Assembly: GCF_015680705.1 (NCBI RefSeq)
Contig: NZ_JADNYP010000012.1
Location: 62,001-126,000 of the forward strand
Direction: 5' to 3'
Length of the DNA stretch: 64,000 nucleotides
From: Pseudomonas fulva
GTDB taxonomy: Bacteria > Pseudomonadota > Gammaproteobacteria > Pseudomonadales > Pseudomonadaceae
Each line of letters opens with the position of its first letter. Position 1 is the stretch's first letter. A model generated the notes under the pieces. The model had not been told where the DNA came from, made no database searches, and saw nothing but the letters and a program-made list of their open reading frames with translations. Below, piece after piece: positions 26,775 to 33,097 of this stretch. Both the position numbers and the translations under genes were made by a program.

Positions 26775-26948
26775 TCAGGCCGCCGCTTCGGCCTTGATCC
26801 GCTCTTGAATCTCCTCGCGATGCACCGAGACATCGGCTGGCGCCTCGACGCCGATCCGCACCTGGTTCCCTTTGATGCCCAGGACGGTTACCCGGATGTT
26901 GTCGTTGATGACGATGGTCTCGCCGACTTTGCGGCTCAGTATCAGCAT
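26775..26948 (-). CDS. csrA: phage-encoded CsrA/RsmA RNA-binding regulator
   Basis: A 57-residue protein beginning [11 protein letters not shown]; too short for many gene finders. It shares the invariant LILSR N terminus, [11 protein letters not shown] and SVHREEI with CsrA, including Leu4, Arg6 and Arg44 needed for binding GGA in RNA hairpins. It should repress or stabilise mRNAs by covering SD sites. The SD AAGGAG and a second GGA sit immediately before its ATG, compatible with autoregulation. Upstream is hairpin copy 2. It might retune host RsmA/RsmE control or act on phage mRNAs. Confidence 0.92.
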   Translation of the reverse strand: MLILSRKVGETIVINDNIRVTVLGIKGNQVRIGVEAPADVSVHREEIQERIKAEAAA

Positions 26949-26965
26949 GGTCCTACTCCTTGGTT

Positions 26966-27008
26966 GATTTCCCGTCTGGCCCTCATGGGAAGGCCAGCCA
27001 GTGAAATC
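26966..27008 (-). repeat. recurrent intergenic hairpin, copy 2
   Basis: Outer arms GATTTC / GAAATC and inner TGGCC / GGCCA; it touches the stop codon of the upstream gene and ends before the csrA SD. Confidence 0.65.
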
Positions 27009-27225
27009 AGGCAGCGCAGTCCAGTTCCATCTGGGCCAGCAGTTCGGTCACAGCCTCGGCCGGCGTGCAGCCATCGCAGTACAGGTCATGCAGCATGTCG
27101 TCGTCCGAGCCGAAGACCAGGTCACGATCAAGGATCTTTGCCGCTTCAGCCTGCCAACGGTTCCAGCGGCGCTCGTCTGCGTCTTCGCGGCATTCATCAG
27201 CCGCCATGGTTGCCATGTTGAACAT
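27007..27225 (-). CDS. short acidic phage protein
   Basis: A 72-residue acidic protein starting [15 protein letters not shown] at 27225 with an excellent SD (AGGAGGG). It contains two cysteines in DLYCDGCTP. It is the first well-supported gene of the pL transcript. Function unknown. Confidence 0.7.
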   Translation of the reverse strand: MFNMATMAADECREDADERRWNRWQAEAAKILDRDLVFGSDDDMLHDLYCDGCTPAEAVTELLAQMELDCAA

Positions 27226-27247
27226 CGTGAATCCCTCCTGGGCGGGT

Positions 27248-27289
27248 GATTTACCTGATAGCCCTCGCAAAAAGGTCATTAGGTAAATC
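27248..27289 (-). repeat. recurrent intergenic hairpin, copy 3
   Basis: GATTTACCTGAT / ATTAGGTAAATC with a short loop, 23 bp upstream of the 72-residue protein's start. Its arms differ in sequence from copies 1-2, but place and shape are the same. Confidence 0.6.
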
Positions 27290-27850
27290 CCGGTCTCGCT
27301 ACTGGCGACAGACCGGGGTATTGCGTCAGCGTTGGTCGCTCGAGCGCAGCCGCCGACGGCCTTGCTCTCAGTTCGGTTGGCCTTGAGCTTCCCTATCACC
27401 TGGCGTCGATCGGCCTCGGCGGGGTGGTCATGGGGTTAGGTGTTCGCTACACAACTGTCGACTGCAGCTCTGTGGCCCATTGAGTGGGGCAGTCCGTCAT
27501 GGGTTGCCGGTCCGTGTTCCGGCTGGACTTGCTACTCCATCGGCTGGTTCCTCCTATTCGTTGATCGCTGCTCGCGCTGTGCCAGGTGCTGACGCCCGTT
27601 CTGAGGGCATCCCAGCAGGGAGCATTTGCAGCGCAACCCTCCATCCGCTTTCCGTGGCCCGGCCTGTGCTCCTGCCGTGCTGACGTTCCGCCTGATTTCG
27701 AGCTGGCCAGTTCCAGAGCTGGCATGGGGATCGAATTTGTTGCTCGCGCTGTACCGTTGCCGGGATCGATCCGCGAGGTTCCCATCAATGTGAAAGAGCG
27801 TGAGGCTTGAGAGCCTCTCGAGGGGATGCGTAGTGCCTCGGTGTGGTACA
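27290..27850 (-). other. long pL leader, no confident gene
   Basis: About 560 nt of leader lie between pL and its first gene. Open frames here either begin upstream of the predicted transcription start or lack an SD. It includes a hairpin GAGGCT / AGCCTC (27802-27817) and, at 27532-27555, an ideal SD (AGGAGG) followed 9 nt later by ATG GAG TAG, a two-codon frame. An antitermination region (N/nut-like or RNA-only) would be expected here; no N-like protein is evident. Confidence 0.45.
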
Positions 27851-27892
27851 AATATCACGCAATGTGTTTTATATGTCAACACGAATCGTGAT
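27851..27892 (-). promoter_or_regulatory. pL promoter with operators oL1 and oL2
   Basis: On the minus strand the -35 is TTGACA (27879-27874), the spacer is 17 nt and the -10 is GATATT (27856-27851). Two 15-bp sites of the form WWCAC-N5-GTGWT overlap it: ATCACGCAATGTGTT (27854-27868) and AACACGAATCGTGAT (27878-27892). The placement over -10 and -35 fits repression by CI and Cro. Confidence 0.8.
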
Positions 27893-27942
27893 TTAGTTTC
27901 TAGGTTTCCACAGGAGAAAAATTCCTACACCCGGGTTCACGT

Positions 27943-27957
27943 TTCACAACACGTGAT
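27943..27957. promoter_or_regulatory. third left operator-like site
   Basis: TTCACAACACGTGAT fits WWCAC-N5-GTGWT. It lies 17 bp before the LexA-like box and 48 bp upstream of the DUF1654 gene, so the phage repressor could control this gene too. Confidence 0.65.
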
Positions 27958-27973
27958 GTATGCTCCATCTCAA

Positions 27974-27989
27974 CTGGATGGATATACAG
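27974..27989 (+). promoter_or_regulatory. LexA-like box upstream of prophage DUF1654
   Basis: CTGGATGGATATACAG differs from CTGT-N8-ACAG in one core base. In the wider 20-bp context it matches 16 of 20 positions of the E. coli consensus. It ends 15 bp before the ATG, so bound LexA would block transcription or elongation. Confidence 0.65.
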
Positions 27990-28004
27990 TAAAAGGAGGT
28001 GTCA

Positions 28005-28322
28005 ATGGCCAAGCAGAAGAAGTCGGCGCAGCAAGAGCGTCAGGAACTGACAGGAGTTGAGCGGCTGGGGCTCAGGATTTCAGCGATGATCAATCACCCA
28101 ATCGCTCAGCAGCAGCGATGGGTGACGATCCACCGCCTGGATAGCGATGGAGAGCGCGAATGGGAGGAGGTGATGGGCGTCTTGGCCGACACCGATGGAA
28201 TTGATATGACATTCAATGATGATGAATCAGTAACGCTACGCTGGGAGGCTTCTTCCGAAGATGATCCTCAAGTGGAGGCGCTCGACGAGTTCGTGACGGT
28301 CGAGGAGTCATCGCCTTTCTAG
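28005..28322 (+). CDS. DUF1654 family protein (prophage copy)
   Basis: A 105-residue protein with a very strong SD (AAAGGAGG) at 27992-27999. The core (LGLRISAMINHPIAQQQRW...IHRLDSD...W) aligns with the chromosomal DUF1654 protein at 1777-2019; an acidic tail (SSEDDPQVEALDEF) is extra. It is transcribed rightward from inside the immunity region, behind both a CI-type operator and a LexA-like box. Function unknown; a role at prophage induction is my inference. Confidence 0.85.
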   Translation: MAKQKKSAQQERQELTGVERLGLRISAMINHPIAQQQRWVTIHRLDSDGEREWEEVMGVLADTDGIDMTFNDDESVTLRWEASSEDDPQVEALDEFVTVEESSPF

Positions 28323-28332
28323 ACGAGCTATC

Positions 28333-28358
28333 AAAAAGCCCTCGTTCAGTGGCGGGCT
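28333..28358 (-). terminator. terminator after the Nmad2 gene
   Basis: On the minus strand AGCCC ... GGGCT with a 12-nt loop is followed by TTTTT. It also lies just after the convergent DUF1654 stop. Confidence 0.6.
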
Positions 28359-28544
28359 GGTCGCGCAGAGGCCCGTGCAAGCGAGAGCGGTGGAGTCGTT
28401 GGCCTCTGCCCAGGAAGAGGCCAGCCTGGGAGGAAACAAAAAAGCGGGTATTCGATGGCGGGCCCGTTGCTAAAAGGGGTGACCCTTCGGCTTGGTAGGG
28501 TTGTAGGCAGGGGTGGGTTGCCGAACACGAAAAGCCGTGGCGAA

Positions 28545-29138
28545 TCAGCAGGGTGGACAGCTTCCCTTGTGCTTACCATGAAAGGGCTGCGAGGTAGGCC
28601 CTCTTGTGAATTGCGAAAGCCATTGCTCCAGCATAGCGATGAAAGCAAGTGAGGTTTCGATCTTATGTCCAGGACCTTTTTTTATAATTCGGAGAAAATG
28701 GTCTGGCAGGACCTTCGGTGTGTCACCGAAGTACCAAAACCGGCTGGCGATCAGCACATTCTGCCCGCTGAGGTCGTGGTTCATATGGTCAGGACAGTGA
28801 TGCTCGCTCTCTCGCTGAATCCATTCGCCATCGGGGCCTCGAAAGTATATGTTATCGCCGCATTTCTGTTCATAGGTGCCGGATGCAACCGGGCGCTTAA
28901 TCTCGTAGACCGGGTTGGAGCCGTATTCAGCAATACTGCATACGGTATCAATCTGCGCAGCATAAATGACCGTTTTAGCTAGTCCTTTCGTGGCGGATCC
29001 TGTGCCGATCAACCAGTCGCCTTTTCTAGCGCTTCGCCTAATTACCGGCTTGCATGTTGCAAGAGTGCATATCCCGCCAAACGGATTGGGGGCGAAGCCG
29101 TAATCATGGGTTATGACATAGGAATAGATGCGCGGCAT
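28545..29138 (-). CDS. Nmad2-like nucleotide-modification-associated protein
   Basis: A 197-residue protein. The N-terminal RIYSYVITHDYGFAPNPFGG, TLATCKPVIRR, GDWLIGTGS pattern is that of the Nmad2 domain, named from its links to DNA base hypermodification and related systems. No base-modifying synthesis genes lie beside it. In the lysogeny region it is likely expressed by the prophage, so it may serve the lysogen, for instance in handling modified DNA. The activity is unknown. Confidence 0.75.
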   Translation of the reverse strand: MPRIYSYVITHDYGFAPNPFGGICTLATCKPVIRRSARKGDWLIGTGSATKGLAKTVIYAAQIDTVCSIAEYGSNPVYEIKRPVASGTYEQKCGDNIYFRGPDGEWIQRESEHHCPDHMNHDLSGQNVLIASRFWYFGDTPKVLPDHFLRIIKKGPGHKIETSLAFIAMLEQWLSQFTRGPTSQPFHGKHKGSCPPC

Positions 29139-29699
29139 GAAGCCCCTCGGGTACTGACGAAAGCCCGGCGCTTAGCCAAGGTGCTTTCCTTTAAGTGCTT
29201 TGAGTTTAGCCCGGAGGTGACTTGTGGCCAAGAATGAAAAGCCCAACGAGGCGGGCTGCTTTCACGCAGGGTCGCTGATCCTTCAGCTGTGGCAATATGC
29301 AGCCGGGGATAAGCCTACCTACCAGCAAGCTGTCTGCCTGCTCACTTTCGCATGAGGCAACCCGTTAGCTCCGCTTTCAGCTGCCAATGCTTGCCATCCT
29401 AGTGCATAAGCGATGGATTGGAAAACTCATGATAGTGGCGAGAAGGGCGCTCGGAGTGAGCTTGCAGGCGCTGTTTTTCTGCGCGACGAAATGCTCGGTG
29501 CCAGCAGGCTTTATCGAAGCTTCTGACTTGGCGGTAGTGATACTGAAGATCGGTGTTTTACGTCGACTTCTGCTCATAGCGGGACCAGGGAATGTAGACC
29601 GCACAGCCTATGCGGTTGCCCTGATTTCCAGAGCCGCTCAGGTGACCAGCGACCCGAATGAACGAGAAGCCCGCTCAGTGACGGGCTTCTTCTCCAGCG
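29139..29699. other. 561-bp region without a confident gene
   Basis: Overlapping plus- (29387-29710) and minus-strand (29377-29604) frames exist, but neither has an SD or recognisable protein. An imperfect repeat AGCCC / GGGCT is near 29246, and a bidirectional hairpin lies at 29666-29689. Confidence 0.4.
29666..29689. terminator. bidirectional hairpin terminator
   Basis: GAAGCCCG / CGGGCTTC with an 8-nt loop and T-rich flanks, 11 bp beyond the lipoprotein stop on the minus strand. Confidence 0.65.
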
Positions 29700-30128
29700 T
29701 CAGAGGCTAGAATACTTATTGTCCACTTTGTGCTTCTCGATTGTGTAGCGCTCCAAGTCGATCTCTTTGGTCGCGAGCTTGGTATCAAGTGTGTCCATCT
29801 CCCGGCGTTTTAAGCTAGCTACGTGAGCTCGGGTTGCCTGGTAGTTGATGGATTCTGCAGCGTTGTAACCGCTGACCGGATCCCATAGGATCGAAATAGG
29901 CCAGAGCAGCAAATTCAGCACGCCGTAGCCATATGATCGACCGTAGAACGAGCCACCGCCTGGCAAAAGGCCCAATCCGGCGGCAGCCCCTGGGCTCTTC
30001 TCCTGGACAGCTATGTTGTTGGCTCGGTATGCGGCGAGCTCTGCTTCTTGCACTGAGTTAAGCCCGTTGGCGCAGCCAGTTGTCATTGCGATAACGGTAG
30101 CTGCCACCAGAGTACGTAGCGCGAACAT
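29700..30128 (-). CDS. phage-encoded lipoprotein
   Basis: A 142-residue protein starting MFALRTLVAATVIAMTTGC at 30128 with AAGGGG upstream. Lipobox TTGC gives a lipidated Cys19. The mature part has a Gly/Tyr segment (FYGRSYGYGVLNLLLWPISILWDP) and a charged C-terminal helix. It lies in the immunity region with its own terminator, typical of lysogenic-conversion genes. Superinfection exclusion is one known role for such lipoproteins; unproven here. Confidence 0.75.
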   Translation of the reverse strand: MFALRTLVAATVIAMTTGCANGLNSVQEAELAAYRANNIAVQEKSPGAAAGLGLLPGGGSFYGRSYGYGVLNLLLWPISILWDPVSGYNAAESINYQATRAHVASLKRREMDTLDTKLATKEIDLERYTIEKHKVDNKYSSL

Positions 30129-30286
30129 CCTTGACCCCTTATTGGTTCTCTCAAATCTCCCGCACTTCGCGGGGGCGGCGATTCTAGCGCATGTAATGGC
30201 ATTTTGACTCATGCGAAACACGTTTAGAAGGGCGTTACCACGGTGAAAGGTAAGAGAGCGCCCAGTAGGTGCAGCCGAGCGCCCAC

Positions 30287-30376
30287 AAAAAGCCCGCTCA
30301 ATGGCGGGCTACAGAAGGGGAGAATTCATGCGCCAGGTCGGCGCGTAGGCATGAAAAAGCCCGCCGAGGCGGGCTG
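30287..30376 (-). terminator. two tandem terminators after the toxin gene
   Basis: On the minus strand AGCCCGCC / GGCGGGCT + TTTTT (30376-30355) and AGCCCGC / GCGGGCT + TTTT (30310-30287). Together they end the antitoxin-toxin transcript firmly. Confidence 0.8.
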
Positions 30377-30393
30377 GTACGATGCTACTGCCT

Positions 30394-30801
30394 TTAGATT
30401 TTGATCTGCTCAAACTTGCCTGGGACAGTGAACCTCCAAGGGACTCTGAAAGCGGCGCCACCACTGATCAACCCGGCTTGCTGGGTTATCGCTGGCCACC
30501 AACGGACGAGGTTTTCTGCTTTGCTCCAGTAAGTCATCTGAGCCCACTGCTTAGCCAGACAGAAAATTGGCAGCCCGCATTCCCTGAATGCCAGTCTCTC
30601 AGCGTCACCTTTTGAAAACTTGTCCTGGGACACTACAGCCCATCCACCTTCGGTCTTCAGTTCGGAGATCCAGTGAATATCTGTTGCGTTTGAAGGAAAT
30701 CTATCCTTGAGCGGAATGACAAGGTGCCCCTCATTCTTAGATAGTTCGTGAAGGGCTCTAGCAATTGCGGGCGGCAGGTTGTTATCGATCAGAAAATTCA
30801 A
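30394..30801 (-). CDS. PIN-like (DUF5615/VapC45-like) toxin
   Basis: A 135-residue protein. The N terminus MNFLIDNNLPPAIARAL (Asp6), TDIHWIS (Asp41) and VVSQDKFSKGD (Asp60) give the spaced acidic residues of PIN-like nucleases of the DUF5615 type. Its start overlaps the stop of the DUF433 antitoxin (ATGA), the usual order antitoxin-toxin. Likely an RNase that stops growth when the antitoxin is lost. Residues were assigned by eye. Confidence 0.75.
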   Translation of the reverse strand: MNFLIDNNLPPAIARALHELSKNEGHLVIPLKDRFPSNATDIHWISELKTEGGWAVVSQDKFSKGDAERLAFRECGLPIFCLAKQWAQMTYWSKAENLVRWWPAITQQAGLISGGAAFRVPWRFTVPGKFEQIKI

Positions 30802-31490
30802 GCAGCAATCCTATGCTCAAAGGTCACTGCTGCATCCACTGCTGCAGCAGATATTTCGAAAAGCATTGCCACGCGCTTGGAGTCTTGACCTTCTGCTTGA
30901 TAAGCATGGTAGATGGCGGCCGTATCAATGCCTACAGAAGCCAACACCGGCTTGCCGAAATTCCTCGCAGGGTCCAACACAACGGCTTTGCTCCGTTTTA
31001 TCGGATACCACCGCTGCGCCGCTCCTTCGCCGGTGTAGTCAATTCCTTCGTAAAGTGAAGGCTTAATCACTTGCTTGAAGGCGTACTGCCGCTTCACTAG
31101 ATCGAGAAGCGCTTCGTCACCAGTTTCGTCCAAAACGGTGGCGAAAATGTCGCGCCCATCAGTTTGGAAGCGCTTACACGTGAATGGATACTGTTGGTCG
31201 AAAAGCTCTCTAGCTTGCCGAGAAGCGCTCCGTATTGCTTGAAGGCTAACGCCGTGCTGCCTAAAAGCATGCACAAAACGAATTTCCAGCAAGTCATGGA
31301 AGCCAAGGAGCTTCTCATCCAGAAAGGAGAGCTCTGGAGTCCAGAGCCCTGGGTGGTCTACACCATGAGCGCTGTAACCGAACATCCAGCGCCTGATGTC
31401 TTTTGCTGAGATTCCGGTGTACAGAGACGCCTCTCCGGCGGTGTACAGGCCCACACCAATGAGGCGGCTCGGCGATTCGAATGTTCTCAT
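30798..31490 (-). CDS. DUF433-type antitoxin with MerR-like N terminus
   Basis: A 230-residue protein starting MRTFESPSRL at 31490 with GGAGGGG upstream. The N-terminal part (LYTAGEASLYTGISAKDIRRWMFGY) is a MerR-like HTH. The C-terminal FGKPVLASVGIDTAAIYHAY...VAMLFEIS..AVDAAV.FEH is a DUF433 domain, as in VapB45-type antitoxins. It should neutralise the PIN-like toxin and repress its own promoter, where a palindrome is found at 31517-31537. Confidence 0.78.
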   Translation of the reverse strand: MRTFESPSRLIGVGLYTAGEASLYTGISAKDIRRWMFGYSAHGVDHPGLWTPELSFLDEKLLGFHDLLEIRFVHAFRQHGVSLQAIRSASRQARELFDQQYPFTCKRFQTDGRDIFATVLDETGDEALLDLVKRQYAFKQVIKPSLYEGIDYTGEGAAQRWYPIKRSKAVVLDPARNFGKPVLASVGIDTAAIYHAYQAEGQDSKRVAMLFEISAAAVDAAVTFEHRIAA

Positions 31491-31516
31491 TTGCCCCTCC
31501 CTTGTCCGTGGGGTAA

Positions 31517-31537
31517 CCCTAAAATCCAATTTTGGGG
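31517..31537. promoter_or_regulatory. operator-like palindrome before the antitoxin
   Basis: CCCTAAAATC-C-AATTTTGGGG, 8 of 10 arm positions complementary, 27 bp upstream of the antitoxin start. Probable autoregulatory site. Confidence 0.55.
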
Positions 31538-31763
31538 ATTCACTACAACTCAATCAACATACTTTAGACGAGCTGCCTTCTATCCGGTCACATCTGCCTA
31601 ATCAGCCGTCCGGCGCTCTATCCTTCCCACCTTCACCTCATCCACATACCCCATCAACCAATCCTCCCTAGCTTGCATAACTTGGCCAGGCGCAGGTGAT
31701 GGCCGGTTTCGTTAGGGGCTACAGGTCTCCGCCCCGCCAGATCACCTGTACGATGATCCAGTG

Positions 31764-32591
31764 CTAGGCCTTTCTCGCATTCCAGATCAACAGCACCTTG
31801 GCATGGATCGTCACGTCATCAATCCTGGCGGTCTGGTTTTCGTAATGCTGGTTGTCCGATATCAACCTGAAGTGATTTTCATCCAGACGCATCATCCGCT
31901 TGATGTAGAGCTCTTGGTGCCACGTGATCACGTAGATCCCTTCACCGACGAACTCATTCACGCCGCGGTCTACGATCACCAGGTCCTTGTCATTGATCGT
32001 CCCTTCCATGCTCTGACCCCAGCCAGTGATCATCGCCAGGGCTGTTGCTGAGGTGTAGACGACGCCCTTCTCACGAAGGATCTCCTCGCGGACAACCAGG
32101 TTGCGGACAGCCTCGTTGTACTCGGCAGGAACCTGGCCGTGCCCCATCGCCGCTCGCACGTCGTACTGCGGGATCAAGATCTCATCCTGCGTTGGGCGCA
32201 AGTGGGAATAATTAGCCGGGAGATACTCCTGGGTGGAAGCGGGGTTTTCCGCTTCAAGTGCAGCTGCCAACATTGCTTCGCGCGCTTTTTCTGAAAGGTT
32301 TTTGCCAGCGCTGGAAGCGAGCATCCTTCGAACGATCTCGGTCGTAGTGGATTCAGCGCCTAGGTCGGACGCGTGAGGCTCTAGTGAGCTGCTCAGCAGC
32401 AGTTCGGACTGATCCACTCGAAGCGCCGCTGCCATCGCTGCAATGTCTGCCAGATTCGGCTCCCGCGTGCCGGCCTCGTAGTTTCCGACGCGGGACTGTG
32501 ATTTCCAGCCACAAGCGTCCGCCAGCTGCGCCTGGGACATGCCCGTTGCTTTTCTCAAACGCTTGATGCGCTGACTCAGTGATTCGTTCAT
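31764..32591 (-). CDS. cI: CI-type repressor (XRE HTH + S24 domain)
   Basis: A 275-residue lysogeny repressor. The HTH is at residues 18-40 (MSQAQLADACGWKSQSRVGNYE), and the S24 domain has Ser194 in GWGQSMEGT and Lys231 in LYIKRMMR. The segment normally holding an Ala-Gly cleavage site reads RAAMG (146-150), so the bond would be Met-Gly. RecA-stimulated self-cleavage may thus be weak or absent. It should bind the WWCAC-N5-GTGWT sites at pL and pR. Start ATG at 32591, divergent from cro. Confidence 0.93.
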   Translation of the reverse strand: MNESLSQRIKRLRKATGMSQAQLADACGWKSQSRVGNYEAGTREPNLADIAAMAAALRVDQSELLLSSSLEPHASDLGAESTTTEIVRRMLASSAGKNLSEKAREAMLAAALEAENPASTQEYLPANYSHLRPTQDEILIPQYDVRAAMGHGQVPAEYNEAVRNLVVREEILREKGVVYTSATALAMITGWGQSMEGTINDKDLVIVDRGVNEFVGEGIYVITWHQELYIKRMMRLDENHFRLISDNQHYENQTARIDDVTIHAKVLLIWNARKA

Positions 32592-32603
32592 GGACGGAAT
32601 TTC

Positions 32604-32669
32604 ATCACGAAACGAAATATCCAGCTTTCACTTATTGTGTTTGCACTTAACACGTAACGTGTTTATCCT
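32604..32669 (+). promoter_or_regulatory. oR region with pR promoter
   Basis: Three sites spaced 22-23 bp centre to centre: AACACGTAACGTGTT (32649-32663, perfect 7-1-7 palindrome), TTCACTTATTGTGTT (32627-32641) and a degenerate ATCACGAAACGAAAT (32604-32618). pR reads -35 TTGCAC (32641-32646), 17-nt spacer filled by the best operator, -10 TATCCT (32664-32669). This mirrors lambda OR1-OR3 between cI and cro. Confidence 0.8.
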
Positions 32670-32694
32670 CTGGCTATTAATGGAGGAAGACCGT

Positions 32695-32910
32695 ATGAAC
32701 CAAGTCCGAATGATCCGCGAAAGGGCTGGCGTATCCCAGGCAGCACTACGCCGTCAGCTCGGCTGGAACCAGTCCAGGCTCGCCAATTATGAGTCGGGCC
32801 TTCGAAGTCCAGGATTGCAGGAGGCGCGCTTGATCGTTGAGGCGCTGAATCAGCTGGGGGTCTCTTGCTGCCTGGATGACGCCTTTCCTCCTACGCAGTC
32901 TGCCGCCTAA
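32695..32910 (+). CDS. cro: Cro-like HTH repressor
   Basis: A 71-residue protein starting MNQVRMIRERAGVSQ at 32695, with TGGAGGAAGA upstream. An XRE-type HTH (VSQAALRRQLGWNQSRLANYESG) fills most of it. It is the first gene from pR, divergent from cI, and its HTH resembles that of CI, fitting a shared operator. Confidence 0.88.
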   Translation: MNQVRMIRERAGVSQAALRRQLGWNQSRLANYESGLRSPGLQEARLIVEALNQLGVSCCLDDAFPPTQSAA

Positions 32911-33049
32911 CCCACCAACCCCAGTGGGAGGAGCTGCGGCGCCGACTTGAGGCTGCAGCGTTAGTGGAATTATCAGCCTCATGGCTTTGCGCCAGTAGAT
33001 GCCGAAAACACCTGTTGATCCATCCAGTGCCTGAATCGCAGGCATAAAA

Positions 33050-33071
33050 AAACCACCGGCCAGGGTGGTTT
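33050..33071 (+). terminator. tR1-like terminator between cro and rha
   Basis: AAACCACC-GGCCAG-GGTGGTTT followed by CTTC. Likely an attenuator in the early rightward transcript, comparable in place to tR1. Confidence 0.7.
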
Positions 33072-33097
33072 CTTCAACAACGAGATCGAGGTCGATT

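Noticed and set aside
27447..27851. Minus-strand frame next to pL as an N-like gene
   Set aside because: Its TTG start lies within the -10 of pL, so it would not be on the transcript; internal starts have no SD.
29377..29710. Overlapping frames on both strands in the immunity region
   Set aside because: No SD and no family pattern on either strand; left as unassigned DNA.
31764..32591. Ala95-Gly96 of CI as the self-cleavage site
   Set aside because: It is about 98 residues before Ser194, much farther than the 35-40 residues of LexA and lambda CI.
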